Below are positions 1 through 9,832 of a DNA stretch of 64,000 bases, in pieces. Below the pieces are notes generated by a model, which was not told where the DNA came from, ran no database searches, and was given only the letters and a program-made list of their open reading frames with translations. A program made the translations under genes and the position numbers. Each line of letters opens with the position of its first letter. The stretch's first letter is position 1. This DNA is from SAR202 cluster bacterium (lineage in GTDB: Bacteria > Chloroflexota > Dehalococcoidia > UBA6926 > VFHL01): positions 169,068 to 233,067 of the forward strand of contig VFHL01000002.1 in NCBI GenBank assembly GCA_009392005.1. The letters are read 5' to 3'.

Positions 1-1005
1 ATGTTTGATATTAAACGCGTATTGGCGTATTCAACGATCAGTCAATTAGGGTATATGATGATGGCGTTAGGCGTTGGAGCCTATGGAGCGGCAATATTCC
101 ACCTGTTTAACCACGCATTTTTCAAGGCGTTATTGTTCCTCGGATCTGGTAGCGTGAACCATGCGACGGGAACCTTTGACATGCGTCAAATGGGCGGCTT
201 GCGGCGATATATGCCATGGACAACGGCCACATTCATTATTGGCACCTTAAGTCTTTCCGGCATTCCTCCATTCGCAGGTTTTTGGAGCAAAGACGAAATT
301 CTCAGCGATGCATTTCACGTAGGAACAAGCATCGGTGACATCGTCTTTTGGTGTGGTTTGATTGGAGCTGGATTGACAGCTTTTTACATGATGCGAGCAA
401 CACTCTTAACATTCTTTGGTGACTACAAAGGTGGCGCAAAGGATGAGCATGGATCCCATGAACATCCTCATGAGTCCCCTTGGGTCATGGTCTTCCCCAT
501 GATTTTACTGGCGATACCATCGACGTTGTCCTGGTTGGTGAACACCCCATGGTCCCATGACCTGTCCCATTTCCTTGGTGCACATAGCATCAAATTCAAC
601 CCAACCGTCGCAGCGCTATCAATTGGCGTCGCATCACTTGGTTTCATAGCAGCCTATGGAGGATACCGTGCAAGTTGGTACTCCCCAGAACGTATATCCA
701 AATCTATCGGCCCCATTTACACGTTTATTTCGCGCAAATATTACATGGATGAACTCTACGAATCTATTTTCGTTAAGAACGTTCTCTATCGCGGAATCGT
801 AACCGGATTAGCTTATTTAGATACCCGGTTTGTTGACCGCATCATCAACAATATTGGTTGGTTCGGTCGAAATATTGGTGAAGCATTCAAACTTGCACAA
901 ACAGGTCATACCCAAGCGGCAGCAGCGGTTTTGTCCCTTGGCCTACTTACCATCTATTTAGCATTCTTCGCTTACCGTGACTTCATCATGGGAGGCAATT
1001 CATAA
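1..1005 (+). CDS. nuoL: NADH-quinone oxidoreductase subunit L, 3' part (truncated by window edge)
   Basis: This is the C-terminal 334 residues of the antiporter-like, proton-pumping membrane subunit NuoL of respiratory complex I. The window begins inside the gene: the first codon encodes an internal Met of the conserved stretch [17 protein letters not shown], which lies mid-protein in the family, so it is not a start. The fragment shows the [19 protein letters not shown] helix, with a His and Lys typical of the proton path. It then has several hydrophobic helices, a His/Asp-rich loop, and a long C-terminal amphipathic/TM segment. It overlaps nuoM by one base (TAATG), with a GGAGG ribosome site at 991-995 inside its end, so the genes are translationally coupled. 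Identification is secure. Confidence 0.95.
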   Translation: MFDIKRVLAYSTISQLGYMMMALGVGAYGAAIFHLFNHAFFKALLFLGSGSVNHATGTFDMRQMGGLRRYMPWTTATFIIGTLSLSGIPPFAGFWSKDEILSDAFHVGTSIGDIVFWCGLIGAGLTAFYMMRATLLTFFGDYKGGAKDEHGSHEHPHESPWVMVFPMILLAIPSTLSWLVNTPWSHDLSHFLGAHSIKFNPTVAALSIGVASLGFIAAYGGYRASWYSPERISKSIGPIYTFISRKYYMDELYESIFVKNVLYRGIVTGLAYLDTRFVDRIINNIGWFGRNIGEAFKLAQTGHTQAAAAVLSLGLLTIYLAFFAYRDFIMGGNS

Positions 1006-2510
1006 TGACTGATATTCCGATACTGACCATCTTAGTTTTCCTTCCTGCGGTTGGAGCACTCGCAATTCTTTTGATGGGCAGAACCAATTCAAGTGTACGT
1101 TCAATTGCTGCGACGACGGTGTTATTAAACTTCGCACTCTCGATTGGCCTTTGGATCGCCTTTGATGGTTCTGCAAACCATGCAGGCGCCATCGATGGCG
1201 TGACATATCAAGCAGATGGTCTGAATTTTGTTGAAAGATTTTCGTGGATTTCAAGAATTGGAGCAGAATATTTTCTTGGCGTAGATGGATTGAGCATGCC
1301 ACTCGTGGTTCTTACAAACCTCTTAAGCGTGGCGGCGATATTTGCCTCCTGGCGTGTTGAAAATCGTGCACGGGAATACTTTATCTGGCTCTTAATCCTC
1401 CAAACTTCTGTTCTTGGAGTCTTTACGTCACTCGATTTCCTCTTGTTCTTCCTTTTCTGGGAACTGGAATTGATTCCTATGTACATGCTTATTTCTGTAT
1501 GGGGAACTGGGCGGCATGAATATTCTGCGATGAAATTCTTACTCTTCACACTGGGAGCGGGCGCAGCGCTTCTCATCGCCCTACTGGTCCTTTTCTTCTC
1601 AAATGGCTCATTCGATATGGTCGGTTTATCGCACTTAGGCGCAAGTGGCGCCCTTGAGTCCTCCATTCTTGCGGGACCTGCGATCTGCGGTCTTCTCTTG
1701 TTCGCTTTCGCGATAAAATTACCCATTGTTCCACTGCACACCTGGCTCCCAGATGCACATACAGACGCACCGACCGCGGTGAGCATCATGCTGGCAGGAG
1801 TGCTCCTGAAAATGGGAGGTTACGGCCTTCTTCGCTTAAATATTGGATTGTTCCCTGATGTCATGGAATCGTGGGGCTTTGCCCTAAGTATCCTCGCAGC
1901 AATCAGTGTCATATATGGGGCGTTGATTACCCTGAAGCAAACGGATCTGAAGCGTTTGGTTGCTTTTAGCTCTGTGAGCCACATGGGATTGGTCACGCTT
2001 GGTGTTGCATCCATGAATCAACTTGGGGTAGCGGGTGCATCACTTCAAATGTTTACCCACGGCACAATTACGGGCCTACTATTCCTTTTGGTCGGAATCG
2101 TCTACGACAAAGCGCACACACGCCACATACCAGACTTAGGTGGCATTGCCCAGCGAATGCCGTTTACAGCTGCGGTTTTCGTCATCGCAGGCGCAGCATC
2201 ACTGGGATTACCCGCAACGAGCGGATTCGTCGCTGAAATTACTGTATTCCTTGGCGGCTTTGAAGCATGGAAGATTGCGACCATAGTATCGGCAATCGGA
2301 ATTGTTTTGGCAGCAGGATATATCCTATGGACATTAGAGCGCGTCCTATTCGGACCACCCAATCAACACTTCGCAAACCTGACCGATGTGAAAGCAATTG
2401 ATGCTTTCCCGATGATTCTACTGACCGTAGCAATTATAGGCATCGGGATTTACCCGACAATTATTCTGAACATTTTAAATCCAAGCATTGCTAGTTTGTT
2501 AGGAAGTTAA
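1005..2510 (+). CDS. nuoM: NADH-quinone oxidoreductase subunit M
   Basis: A 501-residue polytopic membrane protein and the second antiporter-like proton channel of complex I; the length is normal for the family. The key buried charges are visible: Glu153 in the FWELELIPMY helix (equivalent to the essential Glu of TM5), Lys238 in AIKLPIVPLHTWLPDAH, and Lys269 in LLKMGGYG. It starts at the ATG overlapping the nuoL stop and is preceded by GGAGG at 991-995. nuoN follows after 9 bases. The order nuoL-nuoM-nuoN is the usual 3' end of the nuo operon. There is no sign of damage. Confidence 0.96.
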   Translation: MTDIPILTILVFLPAVGALAILLMGRTNSSVRSIAATTVLLNFALSIGLWIAFDGSANHAGAIDGVTYQADGLNFVERFSWISRIGAEYFLGVDGLSMPLVVLTNLLSVAAIFASWRVENRAREYFIWLLILQTSVLGVFTSLDFLLFFLFWELELIPMYMLISVWGTGRHEYSAMKFLLFTLGAGAALLIALLVLFFSNGSFDMVGLSHLGASGALESSILAGPAICGLLLFAFAIKLPIVPLHTWLPDAHTDAPTAVSIMLAGVLLKMGGYGLLRLNIGLFPDVMESWGFALSILAAISVIYGALITLKQTDLKRLVAFSSVSHMGLVTLGVASMNQLGVAGASLQMFTHGTITGLLFLLVGIVYDKAHTRHIPDLGGIAQRMPFTAAVFVIAGAASLGLPATSGFVAEITVFLGGFEAWKIATIVSAIGIVLAAGYILWTLERVLFGPPNQHFANLTDVKAIDAFPMILLTVAIIGIGIYPTIILNILNPSIASLLGS

Positions 2511-2519
2511 ACAGCCACC

Positions 2520-4022
2520 ATGATTAATGACGTTAACCTCAATTACTTATCTCCCGAGATAGCGATGGTTGCACTCGCAATCATTATTATCCTTGGAGAT
2601 CTCGTAATTAAAAACAGGCAACTATTAACGCTCATTACATTTGCTGGCCTCTTGGTTCCCGTGATGCTTACCATTAATCTCTGGGGGACTACAGGCGAAA
2701 GTTTTAATGGTGCCCTTGTTGTCGATCAATTTGCTCTGTTCTTTAAGTTTCTTGTTATGTTTGCGGTCTTCATAGTGATTCTTTCTTCGCAAGACTATCT
2801 CCACCGTTTCACACGCTACACAGGCGAATATTATGGGCTTATTCTTCTCTCCGCTGCAGGGATGATGCTCGTCGCGGGAACCCGTGAACTAATCTCTATG
2901 TATCTCGCATTAGAATTAACGACATTTTCGATCGTCGCGTTAGCAGCGTTCCTCAAGACCAAGGAATCAACAGAATCCGCGATCAAATACCTTGTCCTTA
3001 GTGCAGTGACATCAGCCGTCATGCTGTATGGAATCGTATTAGTGTTTGGGTTAACCGGTTCGACCCATTTCCACGGCATCGCCGAATGGATTGGGAATTC
3101 CAACGTGTCTTCGACAAGTTTAATCCTCGACTCGGGAACACTCGGAGATGGGGCAATTGGCTTTATCGGTTTTCTTTTCATCCTAGCAGGGTTTGGCTTT
3201 AAGGTCGCAACTGTCCCCTTTCATATGTGGGTTCCCGACGTATATGAAGGAGCACCGACCCCAATCACCGCATACCTATCCGTCGCAAGTAAAGCAGCGG
3301 GATTTGCCATCCTCTTACGCGTCCTCTATGAAGTATTTCAACCCATTCAGCCAGACTGGCAACTTCTTATTGCAGTTCTTGCGGTTATTTCAATGTTCAC
3401 TGGAAATCTTCTTGCTATCGTGCAGAGCAACATCAAGCGACTCCTCGGTTACAGCACGATTGCACACGCTGGCTACATCCTCATTGGTGTCACCGTCGGT
3501 AACACCCTTGGACAAAGTGGCGTGTTGTTCTATCTCGCCGTCTACACGATTACAAATCTTGGTGCATTTGCCAGTGTTATCGTAATCAGTAACCTAACCA
3601 ACAGTGAAAAGACCAGTGATTTTATTGGGATTGGGCGCGTTGCTATATTCCCCGCAATCGTATTAACGATCGCACTCATATCCCTGACAGGCGCTCCACC
3701 AACAGCCGGATTTATTGGTAAGGTCTATCTTTTCAATGCCGCGGTCCAAAGTGATTACACATGGCTCGCAATCGTCGGTGTTGTGAATAGTGTCATTTCC
3801 GCATACTACTACTGGAAAGTCATCCGAATCATGTACCAGTCTTCAGGCGCATCCACTGACACCTCTGGCGACCCCAACGGGAACAGAGTGTCTGCAAGCA
3901 TGAACATTTCGTTGGGAATCGCTCTTGTAGGAATCCTCATTCTTGGTATCGCCCCAGATTGGATTCTCGGCTTTGTCGAAAATGCTGTCGCGATCGTTCA
4001 GACAACGTATCCAACAGCGTAG
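2520..4022 (+). CDS. nuoN: NADH-quinone oxidoreductase subunit N
   Basis: A 500-residue membrane protein and the third antiporter-like subunit of complex I. The proton-motive 'Proton_antipo_M' core is recognisable from the VPFHMWVPDVYEGAPTPITA motif and from NIKRLLGYSTIAHAGYIL, which parallels the sequence seen in nuoL. It is the last gene of the operon; the next gene (Rdx family) has its own -10 box at 4082. The spacing of 9 bases after nuoM implies co-transcription. The quinone type cannot be read from this subunit, but the rest of the window suggests menaquinone. Confidence 0.96.
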   Translation: MINDVNLNYLSPEIAMVALAIIIILGDLVIKNRQLLTLITFAGLLVPVMLTINLWGTTGESFNGALVVDQFALFFKFLVMFAVFIVILSSQDYLHRFTRYTGEYYGLILLSAAGMMLVAGTRELISMYLALELTTFSIVALAAFLKTKESTESAIKYLVLSAVTSAVMLYGIVLVFGLTGSTHFHGIAEWIGNSNVSSTSLILDSGTLGDGAIGFIGFLFILAGFGFKVATVPFHMWVPDVYEGAPTPITAYLSVASKAAGFAILLRVLYEVFQPIQPDWQLLIAVLAVISMFTGNLLAIVQSNIKRLLGYSTIAHAGYILIGVTVGNTLGQSGVLFYLAVYTITNLGAFASVIVISNLTNSEKTSDFIGIGRVAIFPAIVLTIALISLTGAPPTAGFIGKVYLFNAAVQSDYTWLAIVGVVNSVISAYYYWKVIRIMYQSSGASTDTSGDPNGNRVSASMNISLGIALVGILILGIAPDWILGFVENAVAIVQTTYPTA

Positions 4023-4081
4023 ATACAAAAGATCTCATTGGCTAGGCGCCTCTCAAAGACAATCAACCCACAAAATCGCTG

Positions 4082-4087
4082 TATAAT
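4082..4087 (+). promoter_or_regulatory. -10 box upstream of the Rdx-family gene
   Basis: A perfect TATAAT lies 59 bases before the ATG at 4146. A good -35 is not obvious: AAGACA at 4056-4061 is 20 bases away. The gene is probably transcribed independently of nuo. Confidence 0.45.
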
Positions 4088-4145
4088 GCACACAGATTAA
4101 AAGACCCACTGATTAATAGGACTTAGTCTTTGAAGGAGAACAACC

Positions 4146-4397
4146 ATGGCATATACAACAAACCGGATTAAAATTGAATACTGCGTACCCTGTGGATACC
4201 TTCCACAAGCAAGTGAATTAGCAACCGAATTACTTCAACATTTGCGTCATGATGTTGAAGCGATAGAACTCGTGACAGGGGATAGTGGAGTTTTTGATGT
4301 GAAGCTAAACGATGACCTCATTTATTCACATTTTGACACCGGTACATTCCCAACGACTAAAGAAATCTTGACAACCGTGAAAGACAAAGGACAGTAA
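4146..4397 (+). CDS. Rdx / SelT-SelW-SelH family thioredoxin-like protein (Cys form)
   Basis: An 83-residue cytosolic protein with the beta-alpha-beta-beta-beta-alpha layout of the Rdx family. The redox motif CVPCGY sits at the end of the first strand (residues 13-18), where eukaryotic SelW has Cys-x-x-Sec. The second half has the family pattern GVFDVKLNDDLIYS (strand, turn, strand), followed by the FPTTKEI helix. Bacterial Cys homologues are of unknown substrate, and a thiol-redox role is inferred. The ribosome site GAAGGAG lies a few bases before the ATG. It is a single-gene unit between nuoN and the oppositely oriented methyltransferase gene. Confidence 0.85.
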   Translation: MAYTTNRIKIEYCVPCGYLPQASELATELLQHLRHDVEAIELVTGDSGVFDVKLNDDLIYSHFDTGTFPTTKEILTTVKDKGQ

Positions 4398-4469
4398 AAC
4401 AGTGCCTTAGCTAATCGCCTAGTGGTCATCCTTACTGTACAGAACTGCTAAAACGGTTCTGAAACGATT

Positions 4470-6341
4470 TTATAGATTGTTGGATGGTAGACTCGCCACA
4501 ATTTCAGCGATCGCGTCATACCGCCCGAAAGCAGGAACTAGATACGTTCCAGCTATCTTTTCATACGATGCTTGCAAAAGCTCTTGGGCAAGAATCACAC
4601 CCATCGCAGCGCCCTCGTCTTGAGCATCTTTCATGCGCTTCCGCATCTGTTCAGGAATGACAATCCCAGGAACTTCGTTATGCAAGAATTCTGCATGTCT
4701 AAAGCTCCGGAGCGGCAAGACCCCCAACACCAGTGGCAAGGGGAAACCACCCAATTCTTTGTAGGATCGCTCTACTGCTTCCGGATCGAAAACCGATTGC
4801 GTCCAAATAAAATCGGCTCCTGCTGCCACTTTACGCTCTAAACTCTCAAATTCCTTACCCATGTCAGGCGCTTCCAAATTTAATGCACATCCCACAAAGA
4901 ACGATGTTGGTTGATCAATTGGGCGATCAGAAAGATCCAATCCAGTGTTTGCTTGTTTGATCAACTTGATCAGCCCTGACGAGGTCACATCAGAGATACT
5001 GGTACTCATGGGATAATCGCCCATCGAAGGTGGATCTCCCATAAAAACAGCCACATTTCTCACGCCAAGTGCGTGGGCACCGAGCAAATCCGATTGAATG
5101 GCAAGCAAACTGCGATACCGCGTCCCCATGTGAAAAATCGCCTCAACTCCAAGACGCGTCTGAATCAACGTACTCATTGCCAAAGCACTCAAACGAGCTT
5201 GTGCCAACGGAACATCTGTCGCATTAAACGCATCGATCGGCGTCGTTGAAAGAAGTTTGCGGAGATCTTGCATATTCGCCCCAACATCAAATCCGCGGGG
5301 AGGATGCACTTCCATCGTCACAACAAACTCGTTCCCCATTTTCTTGGCCAAGTTGGTCGGTTCCACTATGGCTTGTGGCGCCGCCCTTCGCTTACGACTC
5401 GCTCGCGTCGATGAACGGGCTGATTGCAATTTTGTCCCACCAGAATGCTGATTCAGAACGCTCCGCATGGCTGCCAGATGATCAGGAGTGGTCCCACAAC
5501 AACCACCAACGATAATTGCTCCATGATCTAGCATTTGCCCTGTATATTCCGCCATATACGCCGGCGATGACGCATACGCGACACGATCATCAACAGACGA
5601 TGGAAACCCCGCGTTTGGCATCACTGATAACGGAACTCCTAGATTGGGTCCCAATGCCTCGACAATTCGAAGCATCGACTCTGACCCACCACTGCAATTT
5701 GCTCCCAAAGCTGCAAGGTCATACGATTGCAATGCCTCCAAGACGTCCTCTGGCGAATCGCCAGACGGCGTGTGGTCATCCTCAGTAAATGTCAGTTGCG
5801 CAACAATCGGTATGTCACTAATACTTTGAACGGCTGTAATCGCTTCGTGTATCTCTTGTAAGGATGGAAATGTTTCAAGGAGAATGAGATCGACTCCACC
5901 TTCAAGAAGTGCTTGAACCTGTTCTCGAAACACCTCTTGCGCTTGTTCAGGTTCAATCGTCCCCAGAGGTGAAAGAGGCTTGCCCAACGGCCCAATCGCA
6001 CCGGCAATCCATACCTCTTGACCAGTCAGATTCCGCGCTTCATGCGCCAAAGCAACTGCTCTCTGGTTAATTTCCTGTACATTTTCAATGCCGTTTTGCT
6101 CTAGCTTTATGCGGTTCGCACCAAACGTGTTGGTCTCTATGATCTCGGCTCCTGCCTCGATATATTCCAAGTGCACCTGGCGAACTATGTCAGGATTCGT
6201 AACGCTCAGCTCTTCAAAACATATACCGCTCGGAAAATTTCCTCGCCGATATAGTTCGGTCCCAATTGCTCCATCAGCAAGAATCGGGCCATCTTGTAAT
6301 CTTTGAAGGAAAGTATTTTTTTGATCTGTTTCCTGTGCCAT
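4470..6341 (-). CDS. Fused homocysteine S-methyltransferase / methylenetetrahydrofolate reductase
   Basis: A 623-residue cytosolic fusion of the YitJ type. Residues 15-295 are a Zn-dependent homocysteine S-methyltransferase: the DGAIGTEL start and the zinc ligands Cys216 (LGANCSGG) and Cys281/Cys282 (GGCCGT) are all present. Residues about 330-620 are a methylenetetrahydrofolate reductase TIM barrel (FVVTMEVHPPRG at its start, VAVFMGDPP, FIWTQSVFD). Together they would make 5-methyl-THF and methylate homocysteine, a cobalamin-independent route to methionine. A Ser/Arg/Lys-rich linker (about 303-325) joins the halves. The gene is monocistronic, divergent from the aldolase/dehydrogenase gene, and the 168-base divergent spacer shows no obvious riboswitch. 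Confidence 0.93.
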   Translation of the reverse strand: MAQETDQKNTFLQRLQDGPILADGAIGTELYRRGNFPSGICFEELSVTNPDIVRQVHLEYIEAGAEIIETNTFGANRIKLEQNGIENVQEINQRAVALAHEARNLTGQEVWIAGAIGPLGKPLSPLGTIEPEQAQEVFREQVQALLEGGVDLILLETFPSLQEIHEAITAVQSISDIPIVAQLTFTEDDHTPSGDSPEDVLEALQSYDLAALGANCSGGSESMLRIVEALGPNLGVPLSVMPNAGFPSSVDDRVAYASSPAYMAEYTGQMLDHGAIIVGGCCGTTPDHLAAMRSVLNQHSGGTKLQSARSSTRASRKRRAAPQAIVEPTNLAKKMGNEFVVTMEVHPPRGFDVGANMQDLRKLLSTTPIDAFNATDVPLAQARLSALAMSTLIQTRLGVEAIFHMGTRYRSLLAIQSDLLGAHALGVRNVAVFMGDPPSMGDYPMSTSISDVTSSGLIKLIKQANTGLDLSDRPIDQPTSFFVGCALNLEAPDMGKEFESLERKVAAGADFIWTQSVFDPEAVERSYKELGGFPLPLVLGVLPLRSFRHAEFLHNEVPGIVIPEQMRKRMKDAQDEGAAMGVILAQELLQASYEKIAGTYLVPAFGRYDAIAEIVASLPSNNL

Positions 6342-6509
6342 TTTTCTCTATCCCAACGATGCATTCCGTTCCTTTATGACAGCCATATTATGCACTAATC
6401 CCAAAAGTTACGACGCACAAGACCTACCTGCATGGAATAATCATTTCATATTATCCTATAGAGATCGCTCCATCGGACGCAGGACTCAGTAATAGGATCA
6501 AACTGCTCA

Positions 6510-8561
6510 ATGCAAAACAAATGGGATGAGAAGCAGGTACGGAATGCTTCACTACTTGATCAGCTTGTCTATCAAAGCAAGCTCATCGGGAGCGAAGAAG
6601 ACCTCGTCTTGTTTGGCGGAGGTAACACCTCAATCAAACGCCACATCCCAGATTTTCGCGATATGGACGTATCTGCGTTGACCGTCAAGGGAAGCGGATC
6701 TGACATGCAATTCGCATCACCAGAAAATTTCTCTGACCTTCGCCTAGACGATATTACTCCGCTTTTGAAGCGCACACGTATGGCAGATGACGAAATGATC
6801 ACATACCTGATGCATTGCCTTCTCAACATCGAGGCACCACGTCCTTCGATCGAAACCCTTTTACATGCGTTTATCCCATCTGCCAGCGTCGTGCATACCC
6901 ATGCGGATGCAATACTCGCTTTAACAAATAATCGCCTTGGATCACAAGCAGTTTTGGACGCGCTGGAACCGAATACATTGTTCGTCCCTTACAAACGACC
7001 CGGTTTCTTGAACGCCAAAGAAGTCGCTTTGCTCGTCCAAAAACACCCAGACTCAAAAGGCCTCGTTCTAATGAATCACGGGTTGTTAACGTGGGCAGAT
7101 TCAGTCCAAGAAGCCTATGAAAATCACATTGGCCTCGTCTCACAAGCGGAAGACTATCTTGCGTGGAAAAAGAAAGGGCAAACGATTACCGTCATCGAAC
7201 AAATCAAACCCCTGTCAGAACAAGAACGACATGAAATAGCCCATGAAATAAGCCCTTTCCTACGCGGACTCGTTAGCACAAATGACCATTTCCTAATCCA
7301 ATTCGATGATTCATCCAAGATCCTGGATTTTACAAGCATGCCCGATGCACCAAAAATTTCGCAAAAAGGGCCCGCCACACCTGACCACATGCTACGCACA
7401 CGCCGATTGCCCTTATGGGTACCGTTGAACAACGGGAAAAAGCTCCAAAACACACTAAAAACTCGACTGGATACATACGCGGAGAAATATCAGAGGTGGT
7501 TTGATAAGTACAAAGATGAGAGCATAGCGCCACTTGATCCTTATCCCCGTGTCGTGTTGATCCCTAGTGTCGGAATGTGGACATTGGGTACGACTCGCAC
7601 AGGTACAGAGCGAACAAAAAAGATCTATCACCACACCGTCGATATCATGCAAGGTGCCGAAACAATTGATCGATACAAATCTTTGAACGCGAAAGATGCA
7701 TTTGAGATTGACCATTGGCCCCTTGAACTATACAAACTCACGCTTGCCGGTCCTAAACAAGAACTGGAGGGTCGCGTCGCGTTCATTACCGGTGCTGCCA
7801 GTGGGATCGGGTTCGCAATTGCTCAACGCTTAGCACAAGAAGGAGCGACAGTCGCCATATCTGATCTCGATCTCTCCAACATCGAAGAAGCGGCAACGCG
7901 CATAAACAATAAAACAGGCACGCAAAACGCGATCGGTTTTCCTTTAGATGTGACAAATGAAGTGCAAGTGAAAGACACGGTGGAAAAACTGGTTTTGATA
8001 ACAGGTGGGATTGATATTTTAGTTTCCAACGCCGGTATCGCACCAAATGCACCCATTCATTCATTAGACTTAGCAGATTGGGAAAAAAGTTTTGCTGTGA
8101 ACGCGACAGGGCATTTCCTTGCCGCGAGAGAAGTCGTGCGGGTGATGCAACGTCAAAACATCGGCGGTAGCCTGATTTTCATCGGGACAAAAAACATCCC
8201 CGCGCCAGGCCATTCGTTTGGCGCATACAGTGCAGCTAAATCCGCTGAAGCGCAACTCGCAAGGATTCTCGCCTTAGAGGGCGGTGCTTTTGGCATTCGA
8301 TCGAACATCGTCAATCCAGATGCAATCTTCCAAGGATCACAACTCTGGTCGGCATCACTCAAACAGCAAAGAGCGGAAACGTACGGTATCAAAATTGACG
8401 AATTGGAACGGTACTATCATGAACGCAACATATTGAAGAAAGAGATCACGGCTGAAGATGTTGCAGAAACGGCTCTTTTCCTCGCATCGGATCGTTCAAG
8501 CAAAACGACAGGGGCCATGTTCCCCGTTGATGGGGGCGTGGCTGAAGCATTTCCTCGATAA
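6510..8561 (+). CDS. Bifunctional class II aldolase / short-chain dehydrogenase
   Basis: A 683-residue fusion. The N-terminal half (1-410) is a class II aldolase/adducin domain: a GGGNTS phosphate-binding loop at 36-41 and metal ligands His129 and His131 in VVHTHADA. The C-terminal half (from about 425) is an SDR dehydrogenase with TGAASGIG for NAD(P), NAG in the next strand, and YSAAK in the active site. The architecture matches the rhamnulose-1-phosphate aldolase/lactaldehyde dehydrogenase family (RhaD/RhaE-like), which cleaves a ketose-1-phosphate and oxidises the lactaldehyde. The exact sugar is not proven, because no rhamnose isomerase or kinase lies nearby. It is convergent with the FBP aldolase gene. 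Confidence 0.88.
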   Translation: MQNKWDEKQVRNASLLDQLVYQSKLIGSEEDLVLFGGGNTSIKRHIPDFRDMDVSALTVKGSGSDMQFASPENFSDLRLDDITPLLKRTRMADDEMITYLMHCLLNIEAPRPSIETLLHAFIPSASVVHTHADAILALTNNRLGSQAVLDALEPNTLFVPYKRPGFLNAKEVALLVQKHPDSKGLVLMNHGLLTWADSVQEAYENHIGLVSQAEDYLAWKKKGQTITVIEQIKPLSEQERHEIAHEISPFLRGLVSTNDHFLIQFDDSSKILDFTSMPDAPKISQKGPATPDHMLRTRRLPLWVPLNNGKKLQNTLKTRLDTYAEKYQRWFDKYKDESIAPLDPYPRVVLIPSVGMWTLGTTRTGTERTKKIYHHTVDIMQGAETIDRYKSLNAKDAFEIDHWPLELYKLTLAGPKQELEGRVAFITGAASGIGFAIAQRLAQEGATVAISDLDLSNIEEAATRINNKTGTQNAIGFPLDVTNEVQVKDTVEKLVLITGGIDILVSNAGIAPNAPIHSLDLADWEKSFAVNATGHFLAAREVVRVMQRQNIGGSLIFIGTKNIPAPGHSFGAYSAAKSAEAQLARILALEGGAFGIRSNIVNPDAIFQGSQLWSASLKQQRAETYGIKIDELERYYHERNILKKEITAEDVAETALFLASDRSSKTTGAMFPVDGGVAEAFPR

Positions 8562-8598
8562 AATGTGGCGAGCCACAAGCTCAAGAAACGTAACCACA

Positions 8599-9603
8599 CT
8601 AAGAAACTAAATGGCCATCCCGAGCGGCACTTGTAACTTGCATGCGTTCCCTGAACGCATTTTGTGCCGCAGGCACATTCGCCGAATCCCCGTTCCAGAT
8701 CGTAAGCGGAGTCGCCTGCAAACCACGTCCATAGGAAAAACTCCACTCCCATGGACCGTTATCTGGTACTACATTTATCGCCTGAAGATTCACGGTCGCT
8801 TCCTCATCACTTTGACCACCCGAGAGGAAAACAATACCGGGAACGGTCTCTGGAACTGTTCTTTTAAAGCATTCAACCGTTGCCACTGCAACCGAACGCG
8901 CATCTGCTCGATCGTCTGCACTCGCTCCAGAAATAACCATATTCGGCTTCAGCAGAATACCATCCAGCTCGACACCTTGATCCGTCAGTTCTTGAAAGAC
9001 AACTTTGAGAGCCAATTCCGTCACTTCAAAACATCGGTCGATGCCATGATCACCATCCATCAACACTTCTGGTTCCACGATAGGAACCAACCCGGCTTCT
9101 TGGCACAAAGCCGCATAACGCGCTAAGGCATGCGCATTCGTGCGCAAACAATATAGCGACGGCAATTCAGGCCCAATGGTGATAACACCTCGCCATTTTG
9201 CGAATTCCGCTCCGAGATCTCGATATTCATTCAAACGCTGGCGCAATCCATCAAGACCCTCCGTAATTAACTCGTCAGGTGAACCTGGTAGTCGCACCGT
9301 TCCAGCGTCAACCTTAATCCCTACACCGACACCAGCTTGTTTCAGAACATCGACGAATGTAGCTCCCGTACTTGCTTGCTGGCGAATCGTCTCATCATAC
9401 AAAATGACGCCACTAATATACTGACCAATCTCTTCAGTCGTGAACAATAATTCGCGCCACGCACGTCGATTCTCTTCTGTCGAAGAAACATTAATACTTT
9501 CTAAACGCCGCCCCATTGTCCCAGTACTTTCGTCAGCAGCGAGAATGCCTTTCTTTTTTGCAACAAGACGCTTCGCTATCTGTTGTAGGGTTTCTTTAGC
9601 CAT
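8599..9603 (-). CDS. Class I fructose-bisphosphate aldolase
   Basis: A 334-residue cytosolic Schiff-base aldolase of the classical (animal/plant-like) class I type, not the DhnA type. It is recognised by the GILAADESTGTMGRR start, Lys136 in AKWR, Glu177 in VEPEVLMDG, the Schiff-base Lys219 in GILLKPNM, and LSGGQSDEEAT. It interconverts fructose-1,6-bisphosphate with DHAP and glyceraldehyde-3-phosphate. It lies divergent from the class II FBPase gene, so the two steps of gluconeogenesis flank one short regulatory region (9604-9832). No class II aldolase is seen in the window. Confidence 0.94.
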   Translation of the reverse strand: MAKETLQQIAKRLVAKKKGILAADESTGTMGRRLESINVSSTEENRRAWRELLFTTEEIGQYISGVILYDETIRQQASTGATFVDVLKQAGVGVGIKVDAGTVRLPGSPDELITEGLDGLRQRLNEYRDLGAEFAKWRGVITIGPELPSLYCLRTNAHALARYAALCQEAGLVPIVEPEVLMDGDHGIDRCFEVTELALKVVFQELTDQGVELDGILLKPNMVISGASADDRADARSVAVATVECFKRTVPETVPGIVFLSGGQSDEEATVNLQAINVVPDNGPWEWSFSYGRGLQATPLTIWNGDSANVPAAQNAFRERMQVTSAARDGHLVS

Positions 9604-9832
9604 ATCTCTCCTCGATCAATTTCTATTTTGGATATAAACGAGTTGTTAACCACATATTCTCATGCAAATAGACATCGTACTCATTATAAAACTTTCTTGG
9701 GAGTTCCGTGACAAATTCACCCCTCCAAGCCTAACGAAACCTCGAGCATACATAGAAACAAATTAAACAGAATCATATGCCCAAATGATATACTCAAAGG
9801 GAGAGTGAATGTATTTATTTGGAGGTTATTCT

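Noticed and set aside
8564..8577. TGTGGC-GA-GCCACA hairpin between convergent genes
   Set aside because: Short stem with a two-base loop and no T-run; not a convincing terminator.
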